A stretch of DNA of 64,000 nucleotides. Source: Pseudomonas sp. GOM6. GTDB lineage: Bacteria; Pseudomonadota; Gammaproteobacteria; Pseudomonadales; Pseudomonadaceae. The DNA is taken from positions 1-64,000 of the forward strand of contig NZ_JARPUS010000001.1 in assembly GCF_029537485.1 (NCBI RefSeq), given 5' to 3'. The notes beneath the pieces were generated by a model. It searched no databases. It was not told the DNA's origin and saw only the letters and a program-made list of their open reading frames with translations. Shown piece by piece: positions 15,821-24,995 of this stretch; position 1 is the first letter of the stretch, and the number at the start of each line of letters is the position of its first letter. The translations under genes were made by a program, and so were the position numbers.

Positions 15821-16879
15821 ATGTCGTTCAACTCGCCGCCCCGTGGTCGCGGCACCGCCAGCAATCCGCACAACCGCTTTGCCCCGACCCGCAGTCAGGT
15901 CGAAGATGACGGCTGGTTCCAGGAAGAGACGCCGCCCTGTCGCGCCACCGAGGTGCGGGTCGAGCGGGCAAAGACGGTGATCAGCCGCAACAACTCGCCG
16001 GATGTCGGCTTCGACCTGTCGGTGAATCCCTATCGCGGCTGCGAGCATGGTTGTATCTACTGCTTTGCCCGGCCCAGCCATGCCTACTGGGACCTGTCGC
16101 CGGGCATCGACTTCGAGACCCGGCTGATCGCCAAGACCAACCTGGCCGAGCGTCTGGAAGAGGAACTGAGCAAGCCGGGCTATGTGCCCCAGCCCATCGC
16201 CCTGGGCATCAACACCGATGCCTACCAGCCTATCGAGCGCGAGCAGCGCCTGACCCGCCAGGCCCTGGAGATCCTCCTGCGCTTTCGTCACCCCGTGCAC
16301 CTCATCACCAAGAGTTCGCTGGTGTTGCGCGACCTCGACCTGCTACAGCAGCTGGCTGCGCACAATCTGGTGAAAGTGGCGCTGAGTATCACCACTCTGG
16401 ATGACGAGCTGAAACGCATCATGGAGCCGCGCGCCGCCTCGCCAGGCGCTCGCCTGCGCACCCTGCGCGAGCTGGACAAGGCCGGCGTGCCGGTGGCGGT
16501 GATGGTCGCGCCGGTGATTCCGATGATCAACGACATGGAGCTGGAGCGAATTCTCCAAGCGGCCAGCGAGGCCGGCGCGCGCTCGGCCGGTTATGTGCTG
16601 CTGCGCCTGCCGCTGGAAATCGCCGAGCTGTTCGAGGAATGGCTGGCTGCGCATTTTCCCGAGCGCGCCGAGCATGTGATGAGCCTGATTCGCCAGTCGC
16701 GGGGCGGCAAGAGCTACGACAGCCGCTTCGGCAGCCGCATGCGCGGGGAGGGCGCCTTTGCCGACCTCCTGGCGCAGCGTTTTGCCCTGGCGCGCAAGCG
16801 GTTTGGCCTGGATCGGCGTCGTTTCCAGCTGGATTGCAGCCAGTTCACTGCACCGGGCCAGCAACTGTCCTTACTCTAA
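15821..16879 (+). CDS. PA0069-family radical SAM protein (SplB-like), SOS-regulated
   Basis: A 352-residue protein with a radical SAM cluster motif at C74, C78 and C81 (CEHGCIYC), preceded by LSVNPYRGC. The arrangement resembles the Rv2578c/SplB-like group. The rest is a TIM-barrel-like core with a variable C-terminal part. The gene follows a near-perfect LexA box, which links it to DNA damage. A DNA repair role is inferred from regulation and distant relation to spore photoproduct lyase; the reaction is not established. Confidence 0.9.
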   Translation: MSFNSPPRGRGTASNPHNRFAPTRSQVEDDGWFQEETPPCRATEVRVERAKTVISRNNSPDVGFDLSVNPYRGCEHGCIYCFARPSHAYWDLSPGIDFETRLIAKTNLAERLEEELSKPGYVPQPIALGINTDAYQPIEREQRLTRQALEILLRFRHPVHLITKSSLVLRDLDLLQQLAAHNLVKVALSITTLDDELKRIMEPRAASPGARLRTLRELDKAGVPVAVMVAPVIPMINDMELERILQAASEAGARSAGYVLLRLPLEIAELFEEWLAAHFPERAEHVMSLIRQSRGGKSYDSRFGSRMRGEGAFADLLAQRFALARKRFGLDRRRFQLDCSQFTAPGQQLSLL

Positions 16880-16973
16880 TTTGTGACTCTTCGAGGCTGG
16901 CGGCTGTCCGCATGGCAGGTCGATAATCTCCGTCTTCGCAGCCGCGCGACAGTATCAGCACGAGGTAGAAGCA

Positions 16974-17699
16974 ATGCCCTACAAGCACAACGCCATTCCC
17001 CTGCAGGCGCGCACCGCGCCGGAGAGCGCCGATGAGGCGTTGAGCGCCATCGTCGGCGGCTTCAAACGTTTCCGTCACGAAGTCTTCCCGCAGCAGGAAG
17101 AGCTGTTCAAGGCGCTGGCCACCGCGCAGAACCCGCGTGCCATGTTCATCACCTGCGCCGATTCGCGCATCGTGCCCGAGCTGATCACCCAGAGCGCGCC
17201 GGGCGACCTGTTCGTCAGCCGCAACGTCGGCAACGTGGTGCCGGCCTACGGGCAGATGATGGGTGGCGTCTCCACCGCCATCGAATACGCGGTGCTGGCC
17301 CTGGGCGTGCAGCACATCATCGTCTGCGGCCACTCCGATTGCGGCGCGATGAAAGCGGTGCTGGCTCCCGAGAGCCTGGAAAGCATGCCCACGGTAAAAG
17401 CCTGGCTGCGCCACAGCGAAGTGGCGCTCAAGGTGGTCGAGGCGAATTGTGGCTGTGAGGGCCACGACCGCCTGGGCATCCTCACCGAGGAAAACGTGGT
17501 GGCCCAGCTCAACCACCTGTGCACCCACCCGTCGGTGGCGGCGCGCGTGGCCAGCGGCCAGCTGTTCATCCATGGCTGGGTCTACGACATCGAGACTAGC
17601 GCCATTCGCGCCTACGACGCCGAGCGCGGTACCTTCCTGCCGCTGGACGGGGACGTGGTGCCGATGGCCACGCCCAAGGCGCGCTACACCACGCGCTGA
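16974..17699 (+). CDS. Beta-class carbonic anhydrase
   Basis: A 241-residue enzyme interconverting CO2 and bicarbonate. Zinc ligands are visible as C61 (CADSR, with the D63-R65 dyad) and H120/C123 (HSDCGAM). The length matches plant-like beta enzymes of Proteobacteria. It is monocistronic: it ends before a strong terminator at 17721-17763. In P. aeruginosa a beta-carbonic anhydrase lies just upstream of the cox region; here the EPS locus intervenes. Confidence 0.93.
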   Translation: MPYKHNAIPLQARTAPESADEALSAIVGGFKRFRHEVFPQQEELFKALATAQNPRAMFITCADSRIVPELITQSAPGDLFVSRNVGNVVPAYGQMMGGVSTAIEYAVLALGVQHIIVCGHSDCGAMKAVLAPESLESMPTVKAWLRHSEVALKVVEANCGCEGHDRLGILTEENVVAQLNHLCTHPSVAARVASGQLFIHGWVYDIETSAIRAYDAERGTFLPLDGDVVPMATPKARYTTR

Positions 17700-17720
17700 C
17701 GCCCCGCGCCCGGCCGCTGA

Positions 17721-17763
17721 AATGCAAAACGCCCCGACCGTCAGGTTCGGGGCGTTTTGCATT
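17721..17763 (+). terminator. Rho-independent terminator after the carbonic anhydrase gene
   Basis: Two complementary 17-base arms, 17721-17737 and 17747-17763, enclose a 9-base loop. The GC core GCCCCGA/TCGGGGC is flanked by AAAA and TTTT within the stem, the classic form of an intrinsic terminator. It begins 22 bases after the stop codon. Confidence 0.85.
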
Positions 17764-17965
17764 GTGCTGCGCCGCTTTTGTGCAGAGCCTGGCGCCGCGC
17801 CTGCAGGGGGCACCGTGGCGCCAGGCCGCCGGGGGCGTGCGGTCTGATCATTGCAAGGTAAGGGCTGCACGTGCCTGCAACGAATTTGCAGGACAAGCAT
17901 GCCTCAATAGAGCGGCCTGCCACATGTCGCAGCGCGAACAGTCTTTTCTCCAGCAAGGAATGCTC

Positions 17966-19315
17966 ATGACCTGTTCATTGCCCAGTCTCGAACGCGCCCT
18001 GATGGCCGGTGTGCTGGTTCTGCTGCTCTGGATACCGCTGCCCCAGGGCAGCAATCGCGACTGGTCCATCGCCCTGCTGGTGTTGTTCTGTGCCGTGCTC
18101 GGCCTGGGCTGGGCGATCAATCGCTACCGCCGCAACCGCGCCGTCGGGCCGACCCTCAAGGCGGGCCTGCCGATGCTGGGGCTGCTGCTGCTGAGCCAGG
18201 TGTGGGTGCTGATCCAGTGCCTGAGCGGGCGGACGGCCGATCTGGCGGCGAGCTTCGAGGCGCTGATGCTCGGCCTAGCCTATGGCTTGCTGTTCCTGCT
18301 GGTGGTTGACCTGTTCCGCACCCGTAGGCGCCTGACCCTGCTGCTCGGCTGCCTGGTGGTCAGTGGCACGCTGCAGGCTTTCTACGGTGCGGCCATGACC
18401 CTGTCCGGGGTGGAGTGGGGCTTTCTGCAGAGCAAGACGGCCTATATCGGCCATGCGACCGGTACCTTCATCAACCGCAATCACCTGGCCGGCTACCTGG
18501 AGCTGACCATGGCCGCCGGGATCGGCCTGCTCCTGGCGCTGCGTGACGAGCGCCCGTTCAGCTGGGTCAACCTGCTGGAAATGCTGCTGGGCCCCAAGGC
18601 ACGCCTGCGCCTGGCGCTGGTGGTGATGGTCATCGCCCTGGTGATGAGCCATTCGCGGATGGGCAATACGGCGTTCTTTACCAGCCTGCTGCTGGTCGGC
18701 GGCCTGTTCCTGCTGCTCAATCGTCAGCATCGCCTGCGCAACGGCCTGATTCTGGCCAGCCTGATCCTTATCGACCTGCTGATCATCAGCCAGTACTTCG
18801 GCCTGGAGAAGCTGGCGGATCGTCTGAGCAGCACGCAGCTGCAGGCCGACCTGAGCAGCCAGGGCGTGGTGCTGGAAGCCAACGACCTGCGTGCGCAGGT
18901 TTATGAGGACGCCATCCAGTTGCTGCACGAGCGCTGGTGGGACGGTCACGGGGCGGGGAGCTTCGAGGTGGTGTTTCCGCGGGTGGCCAGCGCGCAGATC
19001 GACGCGGCGTTCGACCACGCGCACAACGATTACCTGCAGTTCCTGATCGAGTACGGCGTGCTGGGCAGCCTGCCGCTGGCGGCCTTCGTCCTGCTGGCCC
19101 TGTTCCATGCGGTGCGGGCCATGTGGATGCGCGAGTCGACCTACCGCAGCGGCGTCGGTGCGGGCGTGTTGCTGGCGCTGATCGCTTTGCTGCTGCATGC
19201 GTTCGTCGACTTCAACCTGCAGATCCCGGCCAACGCCGCCACCTTCGTGGTGTGCTGCGCGCTGGCGGTGCTGGCCAGCGAACACTTTCGCGAGCGTCGG
19301 GCGCAGCCCCGCTGA
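17966..19315 (+). CDS. O-antigen ligase family (Wzy/WaaL-like) membrane protein
   Basis: A 449-residue protein with about 11-12 transmembrane segments and a periplasmic loop. The Wzy_C/O-antigen ligase signature is visible in GTFINRNHLAGYLELTMA and in HAHNDYLQFLIEYGVLG. Such proteins polymerise or transfer lipid-linked glycans on the periplasmic face. The start is the ATG 6 bases after AAGGA; earlier in-frame ATGs exist. It converges on the end of the EPS operon, 3 bp from VanZ, so it is expressed separately. It could ligate or polymerise the product of the adjacent locus, or modify LPS. Confidence 0.82.
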   Translation: MTCSLPSLERALMAGVLVLLLWIPLPQGSNRDWSIALLVLFCAVLGLGWAINRYRRNRAVGPTLKAGLPMLGLLLLSQVWVLIQCLSGRTADLAASFEALMLGLAYGLLFLLVVDLFRTRRRLTLLLGCLVVSGTLQAFYGAAMTLSGVEWGFLQSKTAYIGHATGTFINRNHLAGYLELTMAAGIGLLLALRDERPFSWVNLLEMLLGPKARLRLALVVMVIALVMSHSRMGNTAFFTSLLLVGGLFLLLNRQHRLRNGLILASLILIDLLIISQYFGLEKLADRLSSTQLQADLSSQGVVLEANDLRAQVYEDAIQLLHERWWDGHGAGSFEVVFPRVASAQIDAAFDHAHNDYLQFLIEYGVLGSLPLAAFVLLALFHAVRAMWMRESTYRSGVGAGVLLALIALLLHAFVDFNLQIPANAATFVVCCALAVLASEHFRERRAQPR

Positions 19316-19318
19316 GGT

Positions 19319-19681
19319 TCAGCGCAGCATCTGCAGCGCGGCTGGGCGCTGCAGGCGCCGGATCAGGCTGGCGGTCAGCAGCCCCAGACAAACGCCGGCG
19401 ACATTGGCCAGCATGTCATCAAGCGCGGGTGTGCGCCGCGGCAGCAGGCCCTGGGCCAGTTCGATACCCAGTGACAGCAGGAGGCAGTAGAGCCCGACCC
19501 AGCACAGGTGGCTGCGCACGAAAGCCAGGCGTGCGCTGCAGGCCAGCGCGGCGAAGGCAGCGAGGTGATGCAGCCAGTCCTGATGCTCGAACAGCTGTGG
19601 TACGGGATCGCTGCGCAGCCCCAGTATCAGGGTGACGCCGAGCACGCAAAGGAAGCAGAGCAAAGCGAGATAGCGGCTCAT
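19319..19681 (-). CDS. VanZ-family membrane protein
   Basis: A 120-residue protein with four predicted transmembrane helices and the VanZ pattern DWLHHLAAFAAL followed by GIELAQGLLPRRTPALDDMLANVAGV. AGGA precedes the ATG. It is the last minus-strand gene of the EPS cluster, 42 bp behind a glycosyltransferase. Small VanZ-like proteins often accompany polysaccharide loci; their role is not defined, and glycopeptide resistance is not implied. Confidence 0.8.
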   Translation of the reverse strand: MSRYLALLCFLCVLGVTLILGLRSDPVPQLFEHQDWLHHLAAFAALACSARLAFVRSHLCWVGLYCLLLSLGIELAQGLLPRRTPALDDMLANVAGVCLGLLTASLIRRLQRPAALQMLR

Positions 19682-19723
19682 CCAGAATTCCTGGCGGGGT
19701 GACGACAGATCAGAGTATGGCCC

Positions 19724-20866
19724 TCACATGGCCGTTTGCTGTGAGGTGTGCGCTGTGCTGGCTTGCCCGGCATCGGCCAGCAATGCCAGGCTCAGCTCGG
19801 CGTGCTGCCGGGCGAAGGACTCGGCGCTCAGGCCCGGACAGCCGATTTTGCTCTGCGCCGAGCGCGCCATGGCCAGCGCTCCTTCCGTGTCGCGGGCCAG
19901 CGTTTCAATGGCCTGGCGCAATGCCAGCGGATCGTGAGGGGGCACGTAGCGGACATCGTCGTCAGCGAAGTAGGCGCGCAGGCCGCCGGTGTCACTGACA
20001 ATCACCGGGCAGCCCTTGATCACGGCTTCCTCCACCACGGTGATGCCGGAGGCGTGCAGGTTGTCCACCAGCGGTACGATCACCAGATCGGCTTGGGCGA
20101 ACAGCGCTTCCAGCTCATCGTTATGCCGGGCTTTGACTACCCGGCAGTTCTCCATGTTGGCCACCAGGCTTTGATTGATCGTGGCGGAGACGATGGTGAG
20201 CTCTAGCTGTGCTTGGCCGTGCACGGCGGCCACCAGCGTGGGCCAGTCGCGGTGACGGTCATTACCGAGGGAGAGCAGCTGCAGTCTGCTGCCAGCGGCC
20301 GGTGCCTTGGGCGCGCGCAGGCCTCCGGTGGCGATGCCGAAGCGCACCAGTTCGCAGCGCTTGCCCGGAAAGATCTCCTGCGCCCTGGCCTGATTGAGCG
20401 GCGACAGGAAGGTCAGGATGTCGGCCCGCTGCAGCAGCGTCCGGTAGCACCAGCGGCGCAGCTTGCCGAAGCTGTCCCAGCGGTCGCATAGCCACACCGA
20501 TTGCAGGATCAGGCGTGGCGCTTGCCGGCGCGGGTACAGGCGGCAGAGCAGGGTGGCGGCAAGGCTCTGGCTTTCCGTATGGGTCCAGACCACTTCGGCG
20601 GCGAAGAAAGCGCGGCGATTGCGCCAGGCGTGCACCAGGTCGAATCCCAGTAGCGCGCCTATTCCCAGGCGTACCACCTTGGCGAACAGCCCTTCGTCGG
20701 CATCTTCCGAATAGGTGACGGCGACACCGTATTTCTCCGCATGGTGATAGCCGTAAGCGTATTCCTCGTTCAGGCCAATGATCTTGCCGGCCTTGTACAG
20801 CCGGTTCCACCGGGCGGCGCCGAAGCCATGCGCCAGCAGGACAAAAACCGCGGGGCGGCGGGTCAT
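19724..20866 (-). CDS. Glycosyltransferase (GT1/GT4-like)
   Basis: A 380-residue GT-B glycosyltransferase. The C-terminal nucleotide-sugar region VVEEAVIKGCPVIVSDTGGL contains the ExxxxG-type donor-binding pattern. The N-terminal half contains an unusual acceptor domain (AHGFGAARWNRLYKAGKI). GAGGTG lies 5 bases before the ATG, and the start overlaps the acyltransferase stop as ATGA. It probably adds one sugar to the lipid-linked EPS repeat at the cytoplasmic membrane. Donor unknown. Confidence 0.8.
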   Translation of the reverse strand: MTRRPAVFVLLAHGFGAARWNRLYKAGKIIGLNEEYAYGYHHAEKYGVAVTYSEDADEGLFAKVVRLGIGALLGFDLVHAWRNRRAFFAAEVVWTHTESQSLAATLLCRLYPRRQAPRLILQSVWLCDRWDSFGKLRRWCYRTLLQRADILTFLSPLNQARAQEIFPGKRCELVRFGIATGGLRAPKAPAAGSRLQLLSLGNDRHRDWPTLVAAVHGQAQLELTIVSATINQSLVANMENCRVVKARHNDELEALFAQADLVIVPLVDNLHASGITVVEEAVIKGCPVIVSDTGGLRAYFADDDVRYVPPHDPLALRQAIETLARDTEGALAMARSAQSKIGCPGLSAESFARQHAELSLALLADAGQASTAHTSQQTAM

Positions 20867-22050
20867 CGTTTCACCTCGATCGGGAACTGGACGCGGGGTT
20901 GCTGGAGCAGCAGCTTGCGCAGGGCATCCTGGGCGGGCCGCTCGAAGTAGCGATAGGTCGGCAGGCACAGGGCGAGCAGCAGGGCGAAGAACAGCAGCAG
21001 TGCCCACGGCTCGTAGAAGAGGTCGGAGGCGATGCCCAGCTGCCGCACGGCGATGAACAGCGCCAGCTGCAGCGGGAAGTGCAGCAGGTAGATGGCGTAG
21101 GTCAGGTCGCCGATGCTGGCCAGGCGTCGACCGAGATGGCCACGCAGGGTTTCGCCGAGCACCAGCGCCAGAATGGTCAGCGGAAACAGCAGGCCCACCA
21201 CCAGCAGCCGACTCAGCTTGAGCAGGATGGCCGGCAGCTGCTGGGCCAGCGACGGCGGTAGGTAGCTGCCCAGCTGGGCTTGCAGCCAGGGCAGCAGCCA
21301 GGGCCGGTGCACTTCGCTGAGGGTCGCGAGCCAGAGCAGCGCAGCGGCGCCGATGACGAACGGCGCGATGGGCCGCACCCACTGGCGCCGGTGCAGTTCG
21401 CGATAGAGCTGGAACAGCAGGCCGCCCAGGAAGAACGAGAACAGCCCTCTGCCGAGAATGGGGTGCACGGTCATCAGCGCCAAGCCGGCCAGCACCAGGG
21501 CGATGTTCAATCCCAGGCGCAGGCCGAACACCCGACAGGTGATGAAGAACAGCAGGTACATCAATACCTCGAGCGACACCGACCAGATCGGGCCGTTGAA
21601 CGAGGGGCCCTGCTCCAGGCCCCAACCCGACACCAGCAGCAGGTTGAGCAGGGCGTGATAGGCGTCGTTGTAGGGCGTCACGAAGTAGTCGCCACTGCTC
21701 GCCAGCAGCCAGTGCTGCATGACCAGCACCAGCAGGAAGCTCACCAGGTGCAGCGGGTACAGCCGGGAAAAGCGCAGCACGAAGAACTGCCAGGCGCCGA
21801 CGCGGCGGTCCGCCACGGCGTCGGCATAGAGCCAGAAGAACACGAAGCCGGACAGCGAAAAGAACAGGTCCACCGCCAGCCAGCCGGCCTGGTAGGCGAA
21901 GAAGAACAGCGCGTAGAACGGCTGGGCCTGCAGGTCGTAGGGCACGAAGGTGCTGCCGTCGAAGAAGAAGTGCTGCCAGTGCCAGAACACCACCACGAGG
22001 GCGGCCAGCCCGCGCAGCAGGTCGAGGGAGTAGAAGCGGTGCGGCATCAT
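20863..22050 (-). CDS. Acyltransferase 3 family protein
   Basis: A 395-residue integral membrane protein with about ten hydrophobic helices. It begins with the family signature FYSLDLLRGLAALVVVFWHW, with the conserved histidine in TM1, and has RLYPLHL further on. Such proteins transfer acetyl or other acyl groups from the cytosol onto extracellular or lipid-linked glycans. Overlaps with both neighbours (TGA/ATG) show tight co-transcription. It is the second of three acyltransferases in the cluster. Confidence 0.88.
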   Translation of the reverse strand: MMPHRFYSLDLLRGLAALVVVFWHWQHFFFDGSTFVPYDLQAQPFYALFFFAYQAGWLAVDLFFSLSGFVFFWLYADAVADRRVGAWQFFVLRFSRLYPLHLVSFLLVLVMQHWLLASSGDYFVTPYNDAYHALLNLLLVSGWGLEQGPSFNGPIWSVSLEVLMYLLFFITCRVFGLRLGLNIALVLAGLALMTVHPILGRGLFSFFLGGLLFQLYRELHRRQWVRPIAPFVIGAAALLWLATLSEVHRPWLLPWLQAQLGSYLPPSLAQQLPAILLKLSRLLVVGLLFPLTILALVLGETLRGHLGRRLASIGDLTYAIYLLHFPLQLALFIAVRQLGIASDLFYEPWALLLFFALLLALCLPTYRYFERPAQDALRKLLLQQPRVQFPIEVKR

Positions 22051-24083
22051 CGCTGCTTACCCGGTTGATAGTGCGCGTGCAGTTCGCCCGCAGCCCTCTG
22101 TGGCGCGGGCGCCGAGGTGGTCTCGAACATGTCGCGAAACAGCGGAACCAGCAGCTCGCCGCCGCGGGCATTGAGGTGGTCGTCATCGGTGTAGAGCGGC
22201 AGCCCGTCGCGATCCCCGGCGCAGCTGTCACCCGGGCACAGGTACGGCAGCGGGTCGAGAATCCGCACCCCGCAACGCTCGGCGGCCAGGTTCTGGGTCT
22301 GCCAGGCGAAGTGGTTGCGCTGGTGGTACTCGGCCTGGCTGATGCTCACCTGCACTGTCTCCCCGCGCAGCAGCGCGCGGCCCATGGTGCGCGGTACGTC
22401 CAGGCGCAGCTCGGGCGTGGGGCGCAGCAGGTAGACCGGGCGCTGGCGGGCGAAGCGGCAGGCGGTTTCGATGATGCCGTCACGCATGGCCTGCAGATAG
22501 GCCGGGCTGCGGGTGGCGAACGGTGTGGTGAAGTACAGGTAGGGCACGGCTACCTCACGGGTGCGGTCCGGCTCGTTGGGCCCGAACAGGTAGTAGGACG
22601 TACGGTTGATGATCAGCAGCGGTGCCGTGCCCAGTGCGGGATCGTCGGTCGCCGCCTTGCCCTCGACGAATTCGCCGCAGCGGTAGCCCAGCTGGTCGAC
22701 CGCATGAATCCCGGCAATGGTCGGGCAGTTGCTCATGGTCCAGTCCAGTACATGCAGGCTGGAGGTCGGTAGCGCCTGTTCCACCGCGCGCACCAGGGCG
22801 CCGGCATGGCTGTCGCCGATAACGATCACGCCGAGCCGCTCGCCGCCGTAGGTGCATTCCGGCACCTGGCTGAATTCATTGCGCAGGCATTCGTCGCGAC
22901 GCGGGTTGGCATCCCGGGTCGCCGCGAAGACCGCGTCCACCTCTGCCGGGACACGTCCGGGCACGCCCTGGCGCAGCTGAATCAGCAGGCCCGGCAGGAC
23001 CACCAGCAGCGTCGCCGCCACCAGGGCGGACGTGGCCGGCAGCGGCGGCAGGCGCTGCAGCATCACCCGCGACGGCTGCTCGACCAGGCGATAGGACGCC
23101 CACCCCAGGGCCAGGCTGAGCGCCAGGCCGACCAGTATCGCCGCCGCTTGCCCGGACAGCTCCAGGTAGCGCAACACCACCGCCAGCGGCCAGTGCCACA
23201 GGTAGACCGAGTAGGAACAGCGGCCGAGCCACTGCGCCAGGCGGTTGCCGGTCCAGCGTGAGTGCGGGCGCGCGGCGATCAGCACCAGCAGGGTGCCGCT
23301 GACCGGCACCAGCGCCGCCCAGCCCGGCCACAGGGTGTCGGCGGAAAAGCCCAGGGTGGCGGCCAGGATCAGCCCCAGGCCAAGTGCTTCCAGGCCCGTC
23401 CGCCATGCTGCGGCCAGCCTCAGCGGCGTCGCCAGCAGGTAGACCAGTCCGCCGGCCAGCAACTCCCACACGCGGGTGGGCAGCAGGTAGAACGCCGCAC
23501 TGGTCTTGACCGGCGTCGCCAGCCCGCTGAGCAGCAGCGACAGCAGGCAGCCGAGGGCGAGGACCGTCACCAGAGCCTGCCGGCGCGGCAGCACGCGCCA
23601 GGTAATCCAGAGCAGCACGGGCAGTATCAGGTAGCACTGCCATTCCACCGACAGCGACCAGGTGTGCAGCAGCCAGTTGTCGTGGGCGTCACGGGTGAAA
23701 TAGCCCGCCTCCCGCCAGAACAGGATGTTGGAGAAGAACCCCAGCGCGGCGACGGCCTGCTGGCCCAGTGCGGCGTACTCCGTGGCCGGCAGCCAGGGCC
23801 AGCCGAGCAGCAGCAGGGTGGCGCAGAGCACCGCCAGTGCCGGCAGGATGCGCCGGGCTCGCGCCAGGTAGAAAGCCAGCAGAGAGAAGGGGCGCTCGTG
23901 CTGGCGCAGACCGCGCACGATGATCCCGGTCATCAGGAACCCCGAGATCACGAAGAACACGTCGACACCGACGAAGCCCCCGGAGAACCCGGGGACGTCG
24001 AAATGGAACAGCACGACCACCGCCACTGCCCAGGCCCGCAGGCCGTTGATATCCGCGCGAAAGCGCATGGGGGAGGCGTTCAT
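22047..24083 (-). CDS. Acyltransferase with C-terminal SGNH domain (OafA/OatA type)
   Basis: A 678-residue two-domain protein. The N-terminal acyltransferase-3 domain (about 10 helices, residues 1-370) starts with FRADINGLRAWAVAVVVLFHF. A periplasmic SGNH hydrolase-like domain follows, with GDSH at residues 423-426 (nucleophile S425) and DxxH ending at H636. This architecture O-acetylates extracellular polysaccharide, LPS or peptidoglycan. The start is the ATG giving MNASPM; no strong ribosome site is seen, and MRFRAD 15 bases downstream is an alternative. It likely decorates the EPS made by this locus. Confidence 0.88.
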   Translation of the reverse strand: MNASPMRFRADINGLRAWAVAVVVLFHFDVPGFSGGFVGVDVFFVISGFLMTGIIVRGLRQHERPFSLLAFYLARARRILPALAVLCATLLLLGWPWLPATEYAALGQQAVAALGFFSNILFWREAGYFTRDAHDNWLLHTWSLSVEWQCYLILPVLLWITWRVLPRRQALVTVLALGCLLSLLLSGLATPVKTSAAFYLLPTRVWELLAGGLVYLLATPLRLAAAWRTGLEALGLGLILAATLGFSADTLWPGWAALVPVSGTLLVLIAARPHSRWTGNRLAQWLGRCSYSVYLWHWPLAVVLRYLELSGQAAAILVGLALSLALGWASYRLVEQPSRVMLQRLPPLPATSALVAATLLVVLPGLLIQLRQGVPGRVPAEVDAVFAATRDANPRRDECLRNEFSQVPECTYGGERLGVIVIGDSHAGALVRAVEQALPTSSLHVLDWTMSNCPTIAGIHAVDQLGYRCGEFVEGKAATDDPALGTAPLLIINRTSYYLFGPNEPDRTREVAVPYLYFTTPFATRSPAYLQAMRDGIIETACRFARQRPVYLLRPTPELRLDVPRTMGRALLRGETVQVSISQAEYHQRNHFAWQTQNLAAERCGVRILDPLPYLCPGDSCAGDRDGLPLYTDDDHLNARGGELLVPLFRDMFETTSAPAPQRAAGELHAHYQPGKQR

Positions 24084-24130
24084 GGGGTGGCGTCGAGGTG
24101 GACAAAGGGACGAAGGCGGATACTCACGGC

Positions 24131-24958
24131 CTATTTGCCGTGGAAGGCCTCGAAGCAGAAATTGGTGGCCTCGACGAAGCCTTCGGCGGTGCCGCAGTCG
24201 AAGCGCCGGCCCTTGAACCGATAGGCCAGGACGCAGCCGTTCTGCGCCTGCTTGAGCAGGGCGTCGGTGATCTGGATCTCGCCATTCTTGCCCGGCTCGG
24301 TGTCGGCGATCAGGCCGAAGATGTCCGGCGTGAGGATGTAGCGGCCGATGATCGCCAGGTTGCTGGGTGCTTCGTCCGGCTTGGGCTTCTCCACCATGCT
24401 GTGCACCCGATACAGGTCGTCGCGGATCATCTCGCCGGCGATGACGCCGTACTTGTGGGTCTGATCGGCCGGGACCTCCTGAATGGCCACGATCGAGCAG
24501 CGGAACTGGTTGAACAGCTTGACCATCTGCGTCAGCACGCCGTCCCCGCCGGTGTTCAGGCACAGGTCGTCGGCCAGCACCACGGCAAAGGGCTCGTCGC
24601 CGATCAGTGGCGCACCGCAGAGAATGGCGTGGCCCAGTCCCTTCATGGCCACCTGGCGGGTGTAGGAGAAGGTGCAGTGCTCGATCAGCTGGCGGGTGCT
24701 TTCGAGAAAGTGCTCCTTGTCGGTCCCGCGGATCTGGTGCTCCAGCTCATAGCTGATGTCGAAGTGGTCCTCGAGCGCGCGCTTGCCGCGCCCGGTGACG
24801 ATGGCCATCTGTTGCATGCCGGCGTCGCGGGCTTCCTCGACGCCGTACTGGATCAGCGGTTTGTTGACGATGGGCAGCATTTCCTTGGGCATCGCCTTGG
24901 TGGCGGGCAGGAAGCGGGTGCCATAGCCGGCGGCGGGAAACAGGCATTTGCGGATCAT
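24131..24958 (-). CDS. galU: UTP-glucose-1-phosphate uridylyltransferase
   Basis: A 275-residue enzyme making UDP-glucose. It has the nucleotidyl-transferase signature AAGYGTRFLPATKAMPKEMLP with the active-site lysine, and the expected length for bacterial GalU. GAGGTG lies 6 bases before the chosen ATG; an in-frame ATG 21 bases upstream is less likely. Located inside the EPS cluster between two acyltransferase genes, it supplies UDP-glucose and, through the adjacent galE, UDP-galactose. Whether it is the only galU of the organism cannot be told. Confidence 0.93.
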   Translation of the reverse strand: MIRKCLFPAAGYGTRFLPATKAMPKEMLPIVNKPLIQYGVEEARDAGMQQMAIVTGRGKRALEDHFDISYELEHQIRGTDKEHFLESTRQLIEHCTFSYTRQVAMKGLGHAILCGAPLIGDEPFAVVLADDLCLNTGGDGVLTQMVKLFNQFRCSIVAIQEVPADQTHKYGVIAGEMIRDDLYRVHSMVEKPKPDEAPSNLAIIGRYILTPDIFGLIADTEPGKNGEIQITDALLKQAQNGCVLAYRFKGRRFDCGTAEGFVEATNFCFEAFHGK

Positions 24959-24995
24959 GGTGAGCACCTCGGGTTGCAAAGGGGAGACAGGTGAG

